A stretch of 64,000 nucleotides of DNA from Bradyrhizobium diazoefficiens (GCF_016616425.1 NZ_CP067101.1:2604001-2668000), one strand, 5' to 3'. Positions 8,746 to 17,974 are shown, counted from the first letter of the stretch. A program made the numbers and translations. Notes: a model not told the origin generated them from the letters alone.

Positions 8746-9759
8746 ATGACCCGCGAGCATCCGCGTACCGATCGGCTTTTCGAGATCGGCAGCGCCTATC
8801 GACGGGCGAAAGTTCTATTGAGCGCGGTTGAACTCGGAGTTTTTTCGGAGCTCGCAGCCGGCCCGCTCGATGCGAGGGATCTCGCCAGCCGCATTCAGGT
8901 CCACGGTCGCCCGGCTCGCGACTTCTTCGATGCACTCGTGGCGACTGGTCTTCTGACGCGAGACGACGAAGGGCGATATCGCAATACCGAGGAGAGCGAC
9001 TTTTATCTAGACCGAGCGAAGCCGACTTATCTCGGCGCCAGCTTCGAACAGTACAACCGCCGCGAATACGCCTTATGGGGATCGCTGACGCAGTCGCTGC
9101 AGACCGGCAATCCGGCGGCCGAAACGCATGGCCAGGATCACTTCGGGTCTTTGTACAACGACGCAGCGAGATTCCGGACCTTCGTCACCGCGATGACGTC
9201 CGGCAGCTTGCTCGCCGCTCAAGGTATCGCTCACCAGTTCCCCTGGGAGAACTATCAGACACTTTGCGATGTCGGCACCGCTCAAGGCTGCTTACCGGTC
9301 CAGGTTGCTTTGGCACATCCTCACGTCCGCGCCATCGGATTCGATCTTCCGATGCTGCGTTCGGCATTCGAGGAGTACGCGGTCGAACGCAACGTTGCTA
9401 ACAGGGTGAGTTTCGCGGGAGGCGATTTCTTTAAGGATCCGTTGCCTCAGGCCGATGTCATCGTGTTGGGTCGCGTCCTCCACAATTGGGATCTTGAAGC
9501 CAAGAAAATGTTACTGGACAAGGCGTATCGAGCGATCCGGACAGGTGGGGCTGTCATCGTCTATGATATGCTGATCGACGACGACCGGCGCACAAGCACA
9601 ACGGGCTTGCTCTCCTCTCTCAACATGCTCCTTTGGACGGCGGGCGGGTTTGGATATACGGCAACGGATTGCACCGGTTGGATGCGTTCGGCCGGGTTGG
9701 CAGAGACGATAGTTCGCGACCTTCCAGGTGGCAACTCCATGATCATCGGCGAAAAATAG
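8746..9759 (+). CDS. SAM-dependent O-methyltransferase (acetylserotonin/hydroxyneurosporene type)
   Basis: 337 residues with the two-domain plan of small-molecule O-methyltransferases. An N-terminal dimerisation winged helix (SAVELGVFSELAAGPLDARDLA) precedes a Rossmann SAM domain with a degenerate DVGTAQGCLP motif I, FDLPM after beta-2, and GGDFFKDPLPQADVIVLGRVLHNWD, where the HNWD element is typical. The family methylates hydroxyl groups of aromatic or polyketide substrates. It follows the TctC gene by 36 bases with an AGGAG ribosome site and should be co-transcribed. O-demethylation is not expected; it would modify a phenolic intermediate. Confidence 0.85.
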   Translation: MTREHPRTDRLFEIGSAYRRAKVLLSAVELGVFSELAAGPLDARDLASRIQVHGRPARDFFDALVATGLLTRDDEGRYRNTEESDFYLDRAKPTYLGASFEQYNRREYALWGSLTQSLQTGNPAAETHGQDHFGSLYNDAARFRTFVTAMTSGSLLAAQGIAHQFPWENYQTLCDVGTAQGCLPVQVALAHPHVRAIGFDLPMLRSAFEEYAVERNVANRVSFAGGDFFKDPLPQADVIVLGRVLHNWDLEAKKMLLDKAYRAIRTGGAVIVYDMLIDDDRRTSTTGLLSSLNMLLWTAGGFGYTATDCTGWMRSAGLAETIVRDLPGGNSMIIGEK

Positions 9760-9827
9760 GCGGCGCCATATCTTCCGGGTGCCCCCTCAGGATCATTTTC
9801 AACGAGCACCTCGTCCTGCTTTTGGTG

Positions 9828-10283
9828 TCACAAGACTTCGAACACGTCCAGATGGACGTCGTTTTTCAGCCGGGTGCCGGCAGCGATGCTGAATATCCTT
9901 GTCATCCAGTCGTAGGCAGGCGCGCTCGTCTCGAACCGTATGACCTCTCTGAAATAGTAGGACGAAGGGTCGACCGTTTCTCCTTCGGAAATTCGTTTGA
10001 ATACCTCTGACGGGCCGTGACGAAGCCCGATTCCGCGAAAGTCAATGAGAGCGCCGTCGTCTGTTTCCAGGATGCAACGAATGTCGAGCTCCGCTGTCCC
10101 GTCGGGCCGGATAGACTGCCAGTCGGCTCCGACTTCGTGGATAGAGCCGCGCAATCGAGCGCCCACGAAGGCTCCTCCAAGTATCTTGACGATCCTCCTA
10201 TGGCGACCGAAGGAGTCAGGTCCGAGTTCGATGGGTATATCGACCCGGGCGGAAAGATTGAACAGTGGTCTCAACTGAATCAT
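9828..10283 (-). CDS. DUF3237 protein
   Basis: 151 residues built as one beta barrel: LRPLFNLSARVDIPIELG, GRHRRIVKILGGAFVGARLRG, then GADWQSIRPDGTAELDIRCILETDDGALI and YYFREVIRFETSAP-YDWM. These are the DUF3237 hallmarks (GG-F-GP-L-G--LPGGADW and R-DG---LD-RY). The family has no established reaction but recurs in aromatic catabolic clusters. It lies 68 bases downstream of the MFS gene on the same strand, so it is probably in one operon with it and the flavin reductase at 11968. Confidence 0.8.
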   Translation of the reverse strand: MIQLRPLFNLSARVDIPIELGPDSFGRHRRIVKILGGAFVGARLRGSIHEVGADWQSIRPDGTAELDIRCILETDDGALIDFRGIGLRHGPSEVFKRISEGETVDPSSYYFREVIRFETSAPAYDWMTRIFSIAAGTRLKNDVHLDVFEVL

Positions 10284-10351
10284 TCTCTATCTCCAGTACG
10301 AAACCAGGATAAGCAGGCATCGAGGACGGCCATGCTGATCGGGCCGGTCCG

Positions 10352-11704
10352 CTACTGATCGCTGGCCGTCTCGTCGTCCAGGACCTTGCCGTTGGTCTCA
10401 GGCGACAGCGCGGTCGCAATGAGTACCAATGCGCAAAGAAGAATGAGGCAGCCATCGAACAGCCGCGGTTGCCTCAACGAATACAGCCACATTTGAAGAT
10501 AGGGAGCAGTTCCCGCGGCCAATGCTCCCGCCGAGTACGGTAGCCCCATGGCTATGGCGCGGATCTTCGTCGGAAACTGTTCCGCGAAGAATGCCGGCAT
10601 GATCGCGGTGGGCGCCGAGATGAGCAGCATCCCCACCCCCATATAGACCCCAAGGCGCCAGATTTCTCCGTTGCCACCGGTAAAGACGAGGGACAATGGA
10701 ATGATAGCGAACATGGATCCTATCGAGAAGAAATACCAGTTCAGCTTTCGACCGTATCGATCGGAAATGCGTCCCCAGGCAATAAGACAGACGATGAAGA
10801 AGCCGTTAGCCGCCACACCGATCCACATCACCGGACCGGGAGCCATTCGCAGAGGGCCGATAGCGAACGTCGTAGCCATGATTGCCCAGACGTAGTAGAG
10901 GACTGCGCCGGCGCCGGAAAGCACGAAGACGCGCATGCAAGCTTGGCGGTACTTCCACACATCCCGCCAGACGGAGCGACCCGCTCGATCCTCCCGCAAA
11001 CGTGTCCCACGCGCCGCAGCCTTCGCTCGAAACATCGGCGTTTCATCGAGGCGCCGACGCAGAACCAGCGCATAGACGCCGAGTATACCTCCGATGATGA
11101 ACGGGATGCGCCAAGCCCATTCCTTGATCGCACTCGCCCCGAAAACGCTCGTCAGTCCCGCGCCGAGCAGGGTGGCGAACATGACGCCGATCGTCACGAA
11201 AACAAAAACAGATGATGCCCACGCCCCTCGTTTATTCGCAGGCGCCATTTCGGTGACATAGGTGAAGGACGAGACAACCTCGCCGCCGTGGCCAAAGCCC
11301 TGGAGCAGTCTGCCTAACAGGAGCACCACGGCAGCTGCGGCTCCAATGTTGTCGTAAGTTGGCGTGATGCCAATGAGCAGACTTCCGCTGGCCGTCACGA
11401 GCATGGATAAGGTCATCGCCGGACGCCGACCGCGACGATCCGCGAACCAGCCGAAAAACACACCGCCTAACGGCCGCATGAAAAAGCCGGCCGCGAAGAT
11501 CGCGAGGACTCCGAGCAGGTCGGCTAACGGATCGTCACTGCGGAAAAACTGTCGTGCAAAGTATGCGGCGAAGATCGAATATGCCATCCAGTCGTACCAT
11601 TCGAGAGCATTTCCTACACCGACGCCAATGACGATCTTACGCCTCTCGGAACGCACCCGAGCGCCTTCACATGAAGAAGTCATCTGCAGTGTGGCTTGGT
11701 CCAT
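10352..11704 (-). CDS. MFS transporter, metabolite:H+ symporter (MHS) family
   Basis: 450 residues with 12 predicted membrane helices. The MHS signature is clear: VGNALEWYDWMAYSIFAAYF in helix 1, MRPLGGVFFGWFADRRGRR in the loop between helices 2 and 3, LLLGRLLQGFGHGGE and later RISDRYGRKL. Such carriers bring in aromatic or organic acids with protons. The ATG at 11704 follows an excellent ribosome site (AAAGGAGATAAGC), so the longer frame upstream is not used. It points to an external substrate for the 8-16 kb module. Confidence 0.9.
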   Translation of the reverse strand: MDQATLQMTSSCEGARVRSERRKIVIGVGVGNALEWYDWMAYSIFAAYFARQFFRSDDPLADLLGVLAIFAAGFFMRPLGGVFFGWFADRRGRRPAMTLSMLVTASGSLLIGITPTYDNIGAAAAVVLLLGRLLQGFGHGGEVVSSFTYVTEMAPANKRGAWASSVFVFVTIGVMFATLLGAGLTSVFGASAIKEWAWRIPFIIGGILGVYALVLRRRLDETPMFRAKAAARGTRLREDRAGRSVWRDVWKYRQACMRVFVLSGAGAVLYYVWAIMATTFAIGPLRMAPGPVMWIGVAANGFFIVCLIAWGRISDRYGRKLNWYFFSIGSMFAIIPLSLVFTGGNGEIWRLGVYMGVGMLLISAPTAIMPAFFAEQFPTKIRAIAMGLPYSAGALAAGTAPYLQMWLYSLRQPRLFDGCLILLCALVLIATALSPETNGKVLDDETASDQ

Positions 11705-11967
11705 GCTTATCTCCTTTGGCAGAAGTACGGATGTAGCGAGACGAGTGCGCGGGCGCGCGGGCAGTTGAGCGCAGAACTTCGGATCCAAGCGCAGGAGCTC
11801 CTTGTCGACGAACCCTGCTCCAACATCGAGCTTCGTCCGGTGGGCAACGCTGCGCGCAATGACTCTTCTTATCGACGATTTGAGCGGCGCAGGCAGCGCG
11901 GAAACGATTTGGTGCGCCCAACCTCGCCTTCTCCTGAGGAGGGCCAGCTGAGAGGACCGCTAAGGCA

Positions 11968-12495
11968 TCAGGCGTTTATGAGCTCTGCAGCCGGCTCCAT
12001 CGCAAGTTGGGTAAAGCGCGAGCCGTGGAAGACCAGCGGAGGCGTCTCCTTTTCGACGTCGAACTCATGAATCAGCAGCAGCACGACATCGTGATCGCCG
12101 GCGGCGTGAACATCGAAGATGCTGCACTCGAACCAGGCTGCAGCTCCTTCTATCCGCACCGCGCCTTTTGGGGTCGAGATTGCCTCGATGTCGTTGAATC
12201 TCGTGGATCTGTCTCGGCCTGAAAGTTGTCGGCATTTCTGAGCGTGGTCGACGCTGAGAACAGAAATGCCGATGCGCCTTGCCGCAGACAGCGAAATCCA
12301 CGTTGAGGACGACTTCTGGACGAAGACCGCCACGAGCGGTGGATCCAGCGAAACTCCGACTGTGAAGGAGGAGGCGACAAGAACGTGCCGTCGTCCGTCG
12401 ACAACGGCGGCGACGGCCGCCACGCCCGACGGGAAATGGCCGAACGCCTCTCGCAGGCGCTTTGGATCGGTTGCGACATGCGAAATGACTGACAC
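11968..12495 (-). CDS. Flavin reductase-like protein (module 1)
   Basis: 175 residues with the flavin reductase-like FMN-binding split barrel: REAFGHFPSGVAAVAAVVDG, VASSFTVGVSLDPPLVAVFV with the S-F--VSLDPPL motif, RRIGISVLS and a C-terminal LVFHGSRFT. It should supply reduced flavin to the flavin monooxygenase encoded by the divergent operon (13435). I set the start at the GTG 12495, which follows a perfect AGGAGG with an 8-base spacer; the open frame extends 110 codons upstream into AT-rich promoter DNA and is not credible. Confidence 0.85.
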   Translation of the reverse strand: MSVISHVATDPKRLREAFGHFPSGVAAVAAVVDGRRHVLVASSFTVGVSLDPPLVAVFVQKSSSTWISLSAARRIGISVLSVDHAQKCRQLSGRDRSTRFNDIEAISTPKGAVRIEGAAAWFECSIFDVHAAGDHDVVLLLIHEFDVEKETPPLVFHGSRFTQLAMEPAAELINA

Positions 12496-12750
12496 GGCGA
12501 TGTCCTCCTTGTTGGGCTGATGTCCTTGAATGTCGTTGGGACCAGTATAGCTGAAATTTCTCGTATGAATAGCAAAAATATGACGATCAGAAAAATTTTG
12601 CAATATAGCGGCAGGGAGTGATTTGGGTCGTGGTGGGCTCGAGGAAAATCTAAGAGAATGCTGTGATAGCTGAGAGGCGCCGCTCCCACCCACACACCAC
12701 CTCATTGATAGCCTCTGGCCGTGTCGCGCGGCGTATTGTATTGCAAATAA

Positions 12751-12778
12751 TTGACGGACGTTACGATACAGGTATACT
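12751..12778 (+). promoter_or_regulatory. Candidate promoter and inverted repeat before the cupin-monooxygenase operon
   Basis: TTGACG at 12751-12756 and TATACT at 12773-12778, spaced by 16 bases, form a good sigma-70 type promoter 45 bases before the cupin ATG. An inverted repeat GTATTGTA (12733-12740) / TACGATAC (12762-12769) brackets the -35 box and may be an operator, possibly for the PaaX protein of this module. On the other strand AGTATA at 12544-12549 (TATACT reversed) may be the -10 box of the flavin reductase gene. Confidence 0.45.
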
Positions 12779-12823
12779 TCAGCTCGCCGAAGCATATAAG
12801 GTCTCTGAAACTCAGGAGGAGCC

Positions 12824-13345
12824 ATGACCGCTCAAGCCGTCGAGCCCAATAGTCGCGTGTTTATCGTGCGTGAATCGCAACGCGAGAGCCTCTGGTTTCT
12901 AGGAGATCTGATTCAGCCGATCATCACCACGGAGATGACGCAGGGGCGCTTCCAGATTGCGTTGACCCACTCGAAGGCCGGATCGGAACCTCCGTTGCAC
13001 GAGCACAATGGCGAGGACGAAATCTTCTATGTCCTGGAAGGCCGCATCTCGTTCTGGGCCGCGGATCGGGCCGTCACTCTTGGAGTTGGCGACTGCATCC
13101 TGATGCCAAAGGATGTGCCGCACATTTTCCAGGCCGACTGCGAAACGGGTGCAAAGTGGCTCGTGATGTCCGCGCCCGGTGGTCTGGACGATTTCTTCCG
13201 CGCCGTTGCCGTGCCCGCCGAGTATGCGGCTCCTAAGGAAGGGTGGGGCATGGACCATGCGACCGAGAAACGTCTGGAAGACGCCTGCAAGCGCTTCGGC
13301 ATCACGATCTTGGCGCCGCCCGGAACCCGACCGACGGAGATCTGA
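12824..13345 (+). CDS. Cupin-fold protein
   Basis: 173 residues. The cupin motifs are complete: PPLHEHNGEDEIFYVLEGRISFW supplies the two histidines and the glutamate of motif 1, and GDCILMPKDVPHIFQ supplies the last histidine of motif 2. The protein therefore should bind a metal and could be a small dioxygenase, isomerase or sensor. An AGGAGG site lies before the ATG. It is the first gene of an operon with the flavin monooxygenase (89 bases downstream) and the carboxylesterase. Confidence 0.85.
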   Translation: MTAQAVEPNSRVFIVRESQRESLWFLGDLIQPIITTEMTQGRFQIALTHSKAGSEPPLHEHNGEDEIFYVLEGRISFWAADRAVTLGVGDCILMPKDVPHIFQADCETGAKWLVMSAPGGLDDFFRAVAVPAEYAAPKEGWGMDHATEKRLEDACKRFGITILAPPGTRPTEI

Positions 13346-13434
13346 TCTCCGACGGAGTTTTCTCAGGATCAACATGAGTCCAGTTATGGATACGAGGCTG
13401 TACGCATCCAGGCGCCGGCCTATGGAGGATTAAC

Positions 13435-14661
13435 GTGCTGAAAGCCCTTTCGTCAGAAGTGTGCAGACCAACAATGGCGTGCGCGCCGCCACCCTCAGAG
13501 ACGGCCGAGATCGTCGAGCGAATTCACAGGATCGGCCCGTTGCTGCGTCAGAACGCAGTCGCCGCAGATCGAAATCGTGTTCTTCCTCAAGAGACGGTTG
13601 ATGCTCTCGAGTCAACTGGCGCCTGGTCAGTTTCGACGTTGAAGCGCTATGGCGGCTACGAGGGCGGCGCCTCGATGCTGCTCGATGTCGCGAGGAACGT
13701 TGGCTACTACGATCCGGCCGCGGCGTGGTGCGTCGTGATCTCCAATGGATCGATCATGCTGGCGAACCGCTACGGCGACGAGGTGCTGGACGAGGTTTTC
13801 GCCAAGGGGCCGATTCGCGCTGCATCGATCTTCGCCCAGCCTCAAGGCACGGCCACCCCCGATGGGGAAGGTTGGAAGGTTAGCGGAAAGTGGCCGTTTG
13901 CGTCGAACAGCGCGCACTCGGAATGGGCTCTCGGTATCCTCTTCATCAAGGAGGATCCGGAGGCTGAGCCGCGCGTCGGCTTCGCGCTGATGCATCGCAG
14001 CGAGTACGAGGTGCAGGATACGTGGTTCACGATCGGCATGCGCGGATCGGGCTCGAACACCATGGTGGCGCAGGACCTTCGGCTCGCGAAGAGCCGCGTC
14101 ATCACTTTTGAGGACCTCATGGGCGCTGGGCCGGAGCGGGATCCGAAGGCGACCTTCGGACGTAGGCTGACGCCCCATTTGACGATGTCGACCACGATCC
14201 AGTCGCCTTCGTTGGGGGCCGCCTATGCGGCGCTCGACTGCGTGACGGAGGCGGCACCCAAACGGAGCATTACGTACACGCACTATCGTAAGCAGACCGA
14301 CTCCGGTGCATTTGTGCAGAACTTGGGTGCGGCAAGCATCAAGATCGATGGCGCTCGTCTTTTGCTCGAGCGAGCTGCGGCTGATATCGACGCGGCGGCC
14401 TCCGGTATCGTTCCGATGCCTCTTGCAGACCGCGCGCGTCATCGCGCCGGCGTTGGCCATGCTGGCCATGGACTGGTCGATGCTGTGAACGATTTGTGCT
14501 GGCTTCACGGTACGGCCGCTTTCGCCGAAGGCAGCCTGCTCGGCCGGATGTGGCGTGACATCAACACGGGGACGCGCCACGCATCGATTACGGCGCCGAT
14601 GGGCTATGAGCTGCATGGGAACGGCATCACGGGCACCGAATATATCTCGAGCAAACTCTAG
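13435..14661 (+). CDS. Group D flavin monooxygenase, acyl-CoA dehydrogenase fold (module 1)
   Basis: 408 residues. The N-terminal helices (EIVERIHRIGPLLRQNA), the middle beta domain (GTATPDGEGWKVSGKWPFASNSAHSEWA) and the motif TWFTIGMRGSGSNTMVAQDL are typical of the oxygenase component of two-component monooxygenases such as HsaA, HpaH-type and IacA, which use FMNH2 or FADH2 to hydroxylate aromatic rings. The catalytic base of true acyl-CoA dehydrogenases is absent. The GTG start follows TGGAGGATTAA. Partner reductase is most likely the divergent gene at 11968. Substrate cannot be read from the sequence. Confidence 0.85.
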   Translation: MLKALSSEVCRPTMACAPPPSETAEIVERIHRIGPLLRQNAVAADRNRVLPQETVDALESTGAWSVSTLKRYGGYEGGASMLLDVARNVGYYDPAAAWCVVISNGSIMLANRYGDEVLDEVFAKGPIRAASIFAQPQGTATPDGEGWKVSGKWPFASNSAHSEWALGILFIKEDPEAEPRVGFALMHRSEYEVQDTWFTIGMRGSGSNTMVAQDLRLAKSRVITFEDLMGAGPERDPKATFGRRLTPHLTMSTTIQSPSLGAAYAALDCVTEAAPKRSITYTHYRKQTDSGAFVQNLGAASIKIDGARLLLERAAADIDAAASGIVPMPLADRARHRAGVGHAGHGLVDAVNDLCWLHGTAAFAEGSLLGRMWRDINTGTRHASITAPMGYELHGNGITGTEYISSKL

Positions 14662-14665
14662 CCGC

Positions 14666-16021
14666 ATGCCGAAGTTAACTCACGACATGCGTCCGTCCGC
14701 GAGCAAGCACCATGACGGAGTCATGGTCAATGCGTGGTACGGGCTCAAATATGCGACAGCGCTCGTTCGGTTCGGGCCGCCTGTACCTGTCCAGGGCCGT
14801 CTTGATGCAGTGAGCCTCCTCGAGGTGCCGATATTTCCCCAGCGTCCCAGCCGATTGGCCGCGGCGATGGGAAATGGCTCGCAGAACCCGCAATCGGAGG
14901 ACGCCTTCTTCGCAAACGTGTGGGCTCCTTCGGGTGCGGAGAGTCTACCGGTCCTCCTGTTCATCCACGGCGGAGCCTGGATGACCGGCGGCGGATCGTT
15001 GGAATGGTACGATGGCGGAACCCTGGCGTCGCGCGGGATCGTCGTGGCTACCGTCAACTATCGAATCGGAGTGCTGGGTCATCTTGGCCGGGCCGGGGAC
15101 TGCGACCTTCCGCTGCCGGCGGCCGATCTGGTCGAAGCGTTGCGATGGATCGGCAATCATATCCGGATGTTTGGGGGAGATCCGGGCCGGATCACCGTAG
15201 TCGGACAATCTGCGGGCGGCTGGTACGCTCACCTTTTGTCCGTGCTGCCGCAGGGGCATGGGCTTGTTCATCGCCTGTCCCTCTTGAGCATGGGCACCCG
15301 AGAGCCCTGGACCCCTCAGCGGCAGGCCGAGGTTACAAGCCAGACCAGCGAAGAACTTGACGGCGCGGACCTTGATAAGGTGTCCGTCGGCAAATTGATG
15401 GAAGCTGGCGCCAAGGCGCTCGGGCAACAGCGGTCCGTTCTTGGCCACGCTCCGTCCGCATTTCTGCCGGTCGCGAGTGCCGCCTTACCCGATTTGTTGC
15501 TCGACCCGCAGTGGGGAGCGCAAACTTGTCATGCTCAGGCGGTCCACTTGCGTTGTACAGCGGACGAGTCCGCAGCATTCCTGTTCGCTTCGCCCCAACA
15601 GAGAGATGCAACGCAATCGCAAGTCGACGAGGTGCTTTCCTCCTGGGAGTTCTCCGACATCCCGCAGTCGCTTCGTCGTGACGGCGCGTATGCCGGCAGC
15701 TCAAGTGGTCTCTCTCCGTACCGCCAGCTCGTCGCCGCCTCATCATGGCGCCAGTTTCAGCGATTTCCGACAGAGTATGCGAGCGCTTTAACCGCAAAAG
15801 GCACTGACGCTCGACTTGAGATCTTCTCGGAAGAGAGCGAGCTGCCCGGCTTGCACAGCGGGCACTGTTTCGATCTTCCGTTTCAGTTCGGGACACGGCG
15901 TGCTTGGATGAATGCTCCGATGTTGCGTGGATTCGATGATGAGCGGTTCGAAGCGATTTCGCAGCGCCTCATTGGTAACCTGGTCGCTTTCGTTAACGGG
16001 AAAACGAATGATCGCGGTTAG
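14666..16021 (+). CDS. Type-B carboxylesterase
   Basis: 451 residues, slightly shorter than the usual 500. Signature elements are LPVLLFIHGGAWMTGGGS (oxyanion hole), then GGDPGRITVVGQSAGGW with the nucleophile serine in GQSAGG, followed by a histidine-bearing HSGHCFDLPFQF region near residue 408. It should hydrolyse an ester. The ATG at 14666 lies 4 bases behind the monooxygenase stop, so translation is coupled; the frame stays open upstream inside that gene. The 3' end overlaps the convergent PaaX gene by four bases. Confidence 0.85.
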   Translation: MPKLTHDMRPSASKHHDGVMVNAWYGLKYATALVRFGPPVPVQGRLDAVSLLEVPIFPQRPSRLAAAMGNGSQNPQSEDAFFANVWAPSGAESLPVLLFIHGGAWMTGGGSLEWYDGGTLASRGIVVATVNYRIGVLGHLGRAGDCDLPLPAADLVEALRWIGNHIRMFGGDPGRITVVGQSAGGWYAHLLSVLPQGHGLVHRLSLLSMGTREPWTPQRQAEVTSQTSEELDGADLDKVSVGKLMEAGAKALGQQRSVLGHAPSAFLPVASAALPDLLLDPQWGAQTCHAQAVHLRCTADESAAFLFASPQQRDATQSQVDEVLSSWEFSDIPQSLRRDGAYAGSSSGLSPYRQLVAASSWRQFQRFPTEYASALTAKGTDARLEIFSEESELPGLHSGHCFDLPFQFGTRRAWMNAPMLRGFDDERFEAISQRLIGNLVAFVNGKTNDRG

Positions 16022-16926
16022 CCGCGAATAACTTCATCCACATAGCGGGCTGACATCGGGCTCAAAACCCGATTCAGTTCGCCGAACACTCTGCGTGCGG
16101 TGATGCCCATCCATTTGGTGGGCAACAACTCGGGCGGGAGTCCCGGGTCCATGAACGGCAAACGGCGCCATTGGGTGACCATCGGAATGTATATGCGGAA
16201 AGCCTCGCGATAAACATCCTTCCCTTCACGGCCATAAGAGAGCCAGCGGTCCGCTTCCAGTTCAAAAGCATCAACGAATGCGCGGTACTCGCCTTCCACC
16301 GCGGTGAGGTCCCACCATTGGGCGACCTTGCGTCGCAAGTCTCCCGGCCCAACCGGCTGGGACGTGAAGAATTCCACGTACTCCGACAGCTTGTGCTCAC
16401 TCATATAGTTGAGCGCCTCGATCTGCAGTCGGACAGGAGCGATGCAAAGACCCGGCGCGACGGTGCCGAACCCCAAGCGCGCGAGCCCGGCGCGAATCTT
16501 GTGGCGTTTTTGCCGTTCGCTTTCGGGAACGGAGAACGAGGCGAGCAGCCAAGGATCACCTATGCTCGCCGTACGCGGGGAGAAGATCCGTTCGTCGCCA
16601 GCCAACATATGCGGCTCGAGGTTGGCTGACATCGCGTAACCGCTCGCGCCGCCCGATTTCTTGCTGACGAGGACGCCCTTTTGCTTCAGCCGCGAGATAG
16701 ACGACCGAACACTAGCAGGTTCATATCCCAGTTCCGAAAGAAGCCGAACCACTGCGGCGACCGGAATGATCTTGCCGGCCGGTCGACCGTAGAGACCGAA
16801 TACAGTCACAACGTAGCGGTGGTGCGCTGCCTGCTCATGACCGCCGGGTTCTCGGCCAGCAATGATCTCATCAACGGCAATGGTGGCGTTTGACGCTGTT
16901 GCCACGCGCGGTTTCGATGGACCCAT
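16018..16926 (-). CDS. PaaX-family transcriptional repressor
   Basis: 302 residues. The N-terminal winged helix (YVVTVFGLYGRPAGKIIPVAAVVRLLSELGYEP followed by VRSSISRLKQKGVLV) and the PaaX-like middle and C-terminal parts (WDL-AVEGEYRAF, TQWRRLPFMDPGLPPELLPTKW) are all present; the DPGLP-ELLP-W motif is diagnostic. E. coli PaaX is released by phenylacetyl-CoA. Phenylacetate catabolic genes are absent here, so it probably answers a different aryl-CoA or ester-derived signal for the 7.7-16 kb module. Confidence 0.9.
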   Translation of the reverse strand: MGPSKPRVATASNATIAVDEIIAGREPGGHEQAAHHRYVVTVFGLYGRPAGKIIPVAAVVRLLSELGYEPASVRSSISRLKQKGVLVSKKSGGASGYAMSANLEPHMLAGDERIFSPRTASIGDPWLLASFSVPESERQKRHKIRAGLARLGFGTVAPGLCIAPVRLQIEALNYMSEHKLSEYVEFFTSQPVGPGDLRRKVAQWWDLTAVEGEYRAFVDAFELEADRWLSYGREGKDVYREAFRIYIPMVTQWRRLPFMDPGLPPELLPTKWMGITARRVFGELNRVLSPMSARYVDEVIRG

Positions 16927-17170
16927 TTCTTATTTGAACCTGAGGTTTGCAGCCGGAGCCGATCGTAGAGAACGGCTAGGATTACGTACCACTGGGGCTC
17001 GCAGCGGACAACTGTGCAGAGGTGATGGTCGTGCTTCGTGCGCCGATGCCGCAGATCGTGACCCTACAACGTTTGCATAGTGTGCGTAAAATCCGATCTA
17101 GCCCAACGTGGTGGGACCGTCTCATGCGGATGATTGAAGCAGATTTCGGAGCGCCGGGTAGTGTAGCGAA

Positions 17171-17577
17171 AGGCGGTCGATCGACGTTGGAGCCGGCGAG
17201 AAGGATGCGATGGCCGCTGTCGCGGGGTTTGGAGTTGCCAATGACGTGACCGAGCGGAATTGGCAACTCCAGCAAGGCGGACAGTGGAGCAAGGCCGAGA
17301 GCGCTGACACTTTTGCGCCGCTCGGGCCATGGTTGGTCAACACCGACGAAGTCGCGGACTTGGGACCTCGGCGTATCTGGCTCCAGAAAAACGCCGTGAT
17401 TCGGCAGGAGTCGGTGCTGTGTCGGATGATCTTCTCTCGGTGCCGCGTATTGTCGCCCATCTCAGCGAGTTCATGCGTCTCGTGCCGGGGGATGTGATCC
17501 TCACCGGCACACCGCGCGGCGTGGCGTTCAAGAAGTCCGACTCGGACTATTTTCGCGCAGGGGACCTGCGGCATTGA
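17171..17577 (+). pseudogene. Fumarylacetoacetate hydrolase family relic
   Basis: One frame reads VGAGEKDAMAAVAGFGVANDVTERNWQ, then DTFAPLGPWLVNTDEV and IWLQKNAVIRQE; after a two-base shift near 17432 another frame continues VPRIVAHLSEFMRLVPGDVILTGTPRGV. Together these are the central and C-terminal FAA-hydrolase motifs (VANDV-ERDWQ, GPWLV, GD-I-TGTP-GVG). The metal-binding N-terminal half is missing. Enzymes of the family hydrolyse C-C bonds of acylpyruvates at the end of aromatic ring-cleavage paths, which suits the setting. Confidence 0.75.
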
Positions 17578-17631
17578 GGGGGGGCGAACAACGAACTCAA
17601 GTCGTGCAGTAGCGCATGCTGGATTCCGGCG

Positions 17632-17766
17632 CTTCGGTATTTCATGAAAGTTGACGGTGCGGAGGTCCATACGCGCTTGGCGGCGGACCACCTCCAGATT
17701 GCGCCGAGCGCGATCAGCAGCCAGATCAAGTTACTTGAGCATCGGTTCGGCGCGCTGTTCCAGTTT
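17632..17766 (+). pseudogene. LysR-type regulator relic (HTH only)
   Basis: Reading from 17632 gives LRYFMKV, then LAADHLQIAPSAISSQIKLLEHRFGALFQ, the N-terminal helix-turn-helix of a LysR-type regulator (A---L-I-PSA-S-QIK-LE---G--LF). The effector domain is absent; unrelated sequence follows. There is no good start codon. It lies next to the FAA hydrolase relic and was perhaps its regulator. Confidence 0.65.
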
Positions 17767-17974
17767 GCGAAGCCGGACGGGGATCGAGACCCACCGAGCG
17801 GGCAAGCCGTCGCCTGCCATGTCCAATGCGCTAGGCTGGCCAGGTCACGGACCAATCGACGCGAGAAGGGCTAATTGGGTCACCTGTTGCTCCCCGCCAC
17901 AGCTCATCCGTGGCGGGCAAGTCGGGATGACGCTGGGGACGATGGCTCTTCGTCGCGAGAATAGAGCACAAAAA

